From Acidobacteriota bacterium (lineage in GTDB: Bacteria > Acidobacteriota > Blastocatellia > Pyrinomonadales > Pyrinomonadaceae): a DNA stretch of 63,555 nt. Positions 62,784 to 63,555 of the stretch are shown piece after piece. Made by a program: the position numbers and the translations under genes. Under the pieces are notes generated by a model. It was not told the origin of the DNA. It saw nothing but the letters and a program-made list of their open reading frames with translations, and made no database searches. Positions within the stretch are counted from its first letter, which is position 1. Each line of letters begins with the position of its first letter. The DNA is taken from contig QHXI01000114.1 of NCBI GenBank assembly GCA_003222895.1, positions 1 through 63,555 of the forward strand, given 5' to 3'.

Positions 62784-63555
62784 ATGAGTAATCCAAACAT
62801 CACATTAGGATCATTGAAGCAATTCGTGCCGGCGCCGCTGAAACGCGCCGTGAAGGATTTGCACACGCAGATCAAACTGCGTCACGCGATCGAGCGCATC
62901 GCAAGTCTTCCGCTCGGGTCAGTCCCAACGCCTGAAATGCTGATCGAGTTGCAAGCCGGTTGGTCCAATGACGGTTTCGCGGCGCGCATCGATCTTCTGA
63001 ATGAGATCGCCACTCGCGCAGCCACGACCAAAGGTCCGATCCTCGAATGCGGCAGCGGCATGACCACGCTGCTCGTGGGTTTGCTTGCCGGTCGTCGCGG
63101 AGTCAGGACGTACTCGCTGGAACATATCGACGAGTGGCGGGCGCGCGTCCTTGATACGATCGAGCATTTTGAAATTCCGAACGTTGAAATTTTACGCACA
63201 CCGCTGCGCGACTTCGATGGATTCAGTTGGTACGACGCACCTTTACCTGAGTTGCCCAGGAGTTTCGACTTGGTCATTTGCGACGGGCCGCCCGGAGAAA
63301 CTCTCGGCGGGCGCTACGGCCTGTTACCAATGATGCGAGAACGCCTCGGCCAAGGCGCGGTAATTCTGCTCGATGACACCGAACGACCAGGCGAAGCCGA
63401 AGTGCTGCAACGTTGGATGAGCGAAGCGTCTTTTAACGTCACGATGCATGAAAGCGCCGATGGATCGTTTGCTGTTCTCAGGATGCGCCCTTCTCCGTCT
63501 GGGAGAAGGGATGGGGATGAGGGGTTAACGGTAAACTCGCGACATGCCCTCACCC
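62784..63555 (+). CDS. SAM-dependent methyltransferase-like protein (3' end beyond window)
   Basis: The frame begins at an ATG 7 bases after the deacetylase stop and reaches the window edge without a stop, giving 257 residues. 'GPILECGSGMTTLLVGLLAG' is the SAM-binding loop, 'YSLEHIDEWRARV' the second motif, 'FDLVICDGPPGETLGGRYG' the catalytic region, as in class I enzymes that act on small substrates or sugars. The last 25 codons, from 63488, are made of a REP-like repeat and probably replace the original end. Likely in the polysaccharide operon. Confidence 0.85.
   Translation, partial: MSNPNITLGSLKQFVPAPLKRAVKDLHTQIKLRHAIERIASLPLGSVPTPEMLIELQAGWSNDGFAARIDLLNEIATRAATTKGPILECGSGMTTLLVGLLAGRRGVRTYSLEHIDEWRARVLDTIEHFEIPNVEILRTPLRDFDGFSWYDAPLPELPRSFDLVICDGPPGETLGGRYGLLPMMRERLGQGAVILLDDTERPGEAEVLQRWMSEASFNVTMHESADGSFAVLRMRPSPSGRRDGDEGLTVNSRHALT
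63488..63555. repeat. REPIN-like palindrome, copy 4, cut by the window edge
   Basis: CCCTTCTCCGTCTGGGAGAAGGG followed by ATGAGGGG, then 25 bases and GCCCTCACCC at the edge: the same design as the copies at 19 and 44-45 kb. It lies in the reading frame of the methyltransferase. Confidence 0.8.

Noticed and set aside
53029-63555. Exosortase/PEP-CTERM system
   Set aside because: One GT4 resembles the EPS-associated type, but no exosortase, PEP-CTERM protein or PrsK/PrsR homologue is visible here.

Overview
The window looks like the chromosome of an acidobacterium-like soil bacterium, most probably class Blastocatellia (Pyrinomonas-type). This is inferred from gene content and style: many exported peptidases and beta-propeller proteins, a family of 'GSGFVL' repeats on a subtilase, middle-high GC, and intergenic palindromic repeats by the dozen. 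No rRNA or tRNA gene is visible. Both window edges cut genes: thiC on the left and a methyltransferase on the right.

Layout. 1-9.9 kb: thiC, a thiol peroxidase, an exported flavin amine oxidase, moaA, a large unrecognised membrane-anchored Cys-rich protein, a 3-hydroxyacyl-CoA dehydrogenase, a rhomboid protease and a bacterioferritin-like protein. 9.9-15.0 kb: a long non-coding leader with a sigma-54-like promoter, a secreted subtilase with hexapeptide repeats and, six bases after its stop, an HD-GYP cyclic-di-GMP phosphodiesterase. 15.0-22.9 kb: an NHLRC2-like thioredoxin/NHL protein, an AhpD-like protein, a CheW-like protein, an RRM RNA-binding protein, an M28 peptidase with PDZ domain, a TolB-like propeller and a BrnTA toxin-antitoxin pair with a frameshifted toxin. 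22.9-39.1 kb: serine biosynthesis (serA, an SDR, serC), an aldo/keto reductase, a CysQ-like phosphatase, DinB, DUF1015, hemW/lipA, and several lipid, exported or unknown proteins ending in an exported amidase.

41.4-50.9 kb is a complete phosphate regulon on one strand: porin, pstS, pstC, pstA, pstB, phoU, PiT transporter, phoB, phoR. Four tandem 11-bp repeats of the TTAACTTCG type lie upstream of the porin and look like a PhoB/PhoP operator, so PhoBR encoded at the end of the cluster would control its start. Paired palindromes (REPIN-like) lie after pstS and after pstC, where they could uncouple the amount of PstS from that of the permease.

50.9-63.5 kb starts with a small zinc-binding anti-sigma-like protein and a divergent, unusual sigma-like regulator, then runs into an exopolysaccharide locus: a Wzy-like polymerase/ligase, GT2, three GT4 enzymes, a DUF218 protein, a Wzx flippase, a NodB-like deacetylase and a methyltransferase.

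The most rewarding points for a second look are: the relic of a REP-associated tyrosine transposase, frameshifted and internally deleted, lying between two near-identical 36-bp inverted repeats (30197-30478); the sigma/anti-sigma pair next to the polysaccharide locus; the sigma-54 / repeat-subtilase / HD-GYP unit; the Pho operator; and at least six families of palindromic repeats, some of which have become coding sequence.
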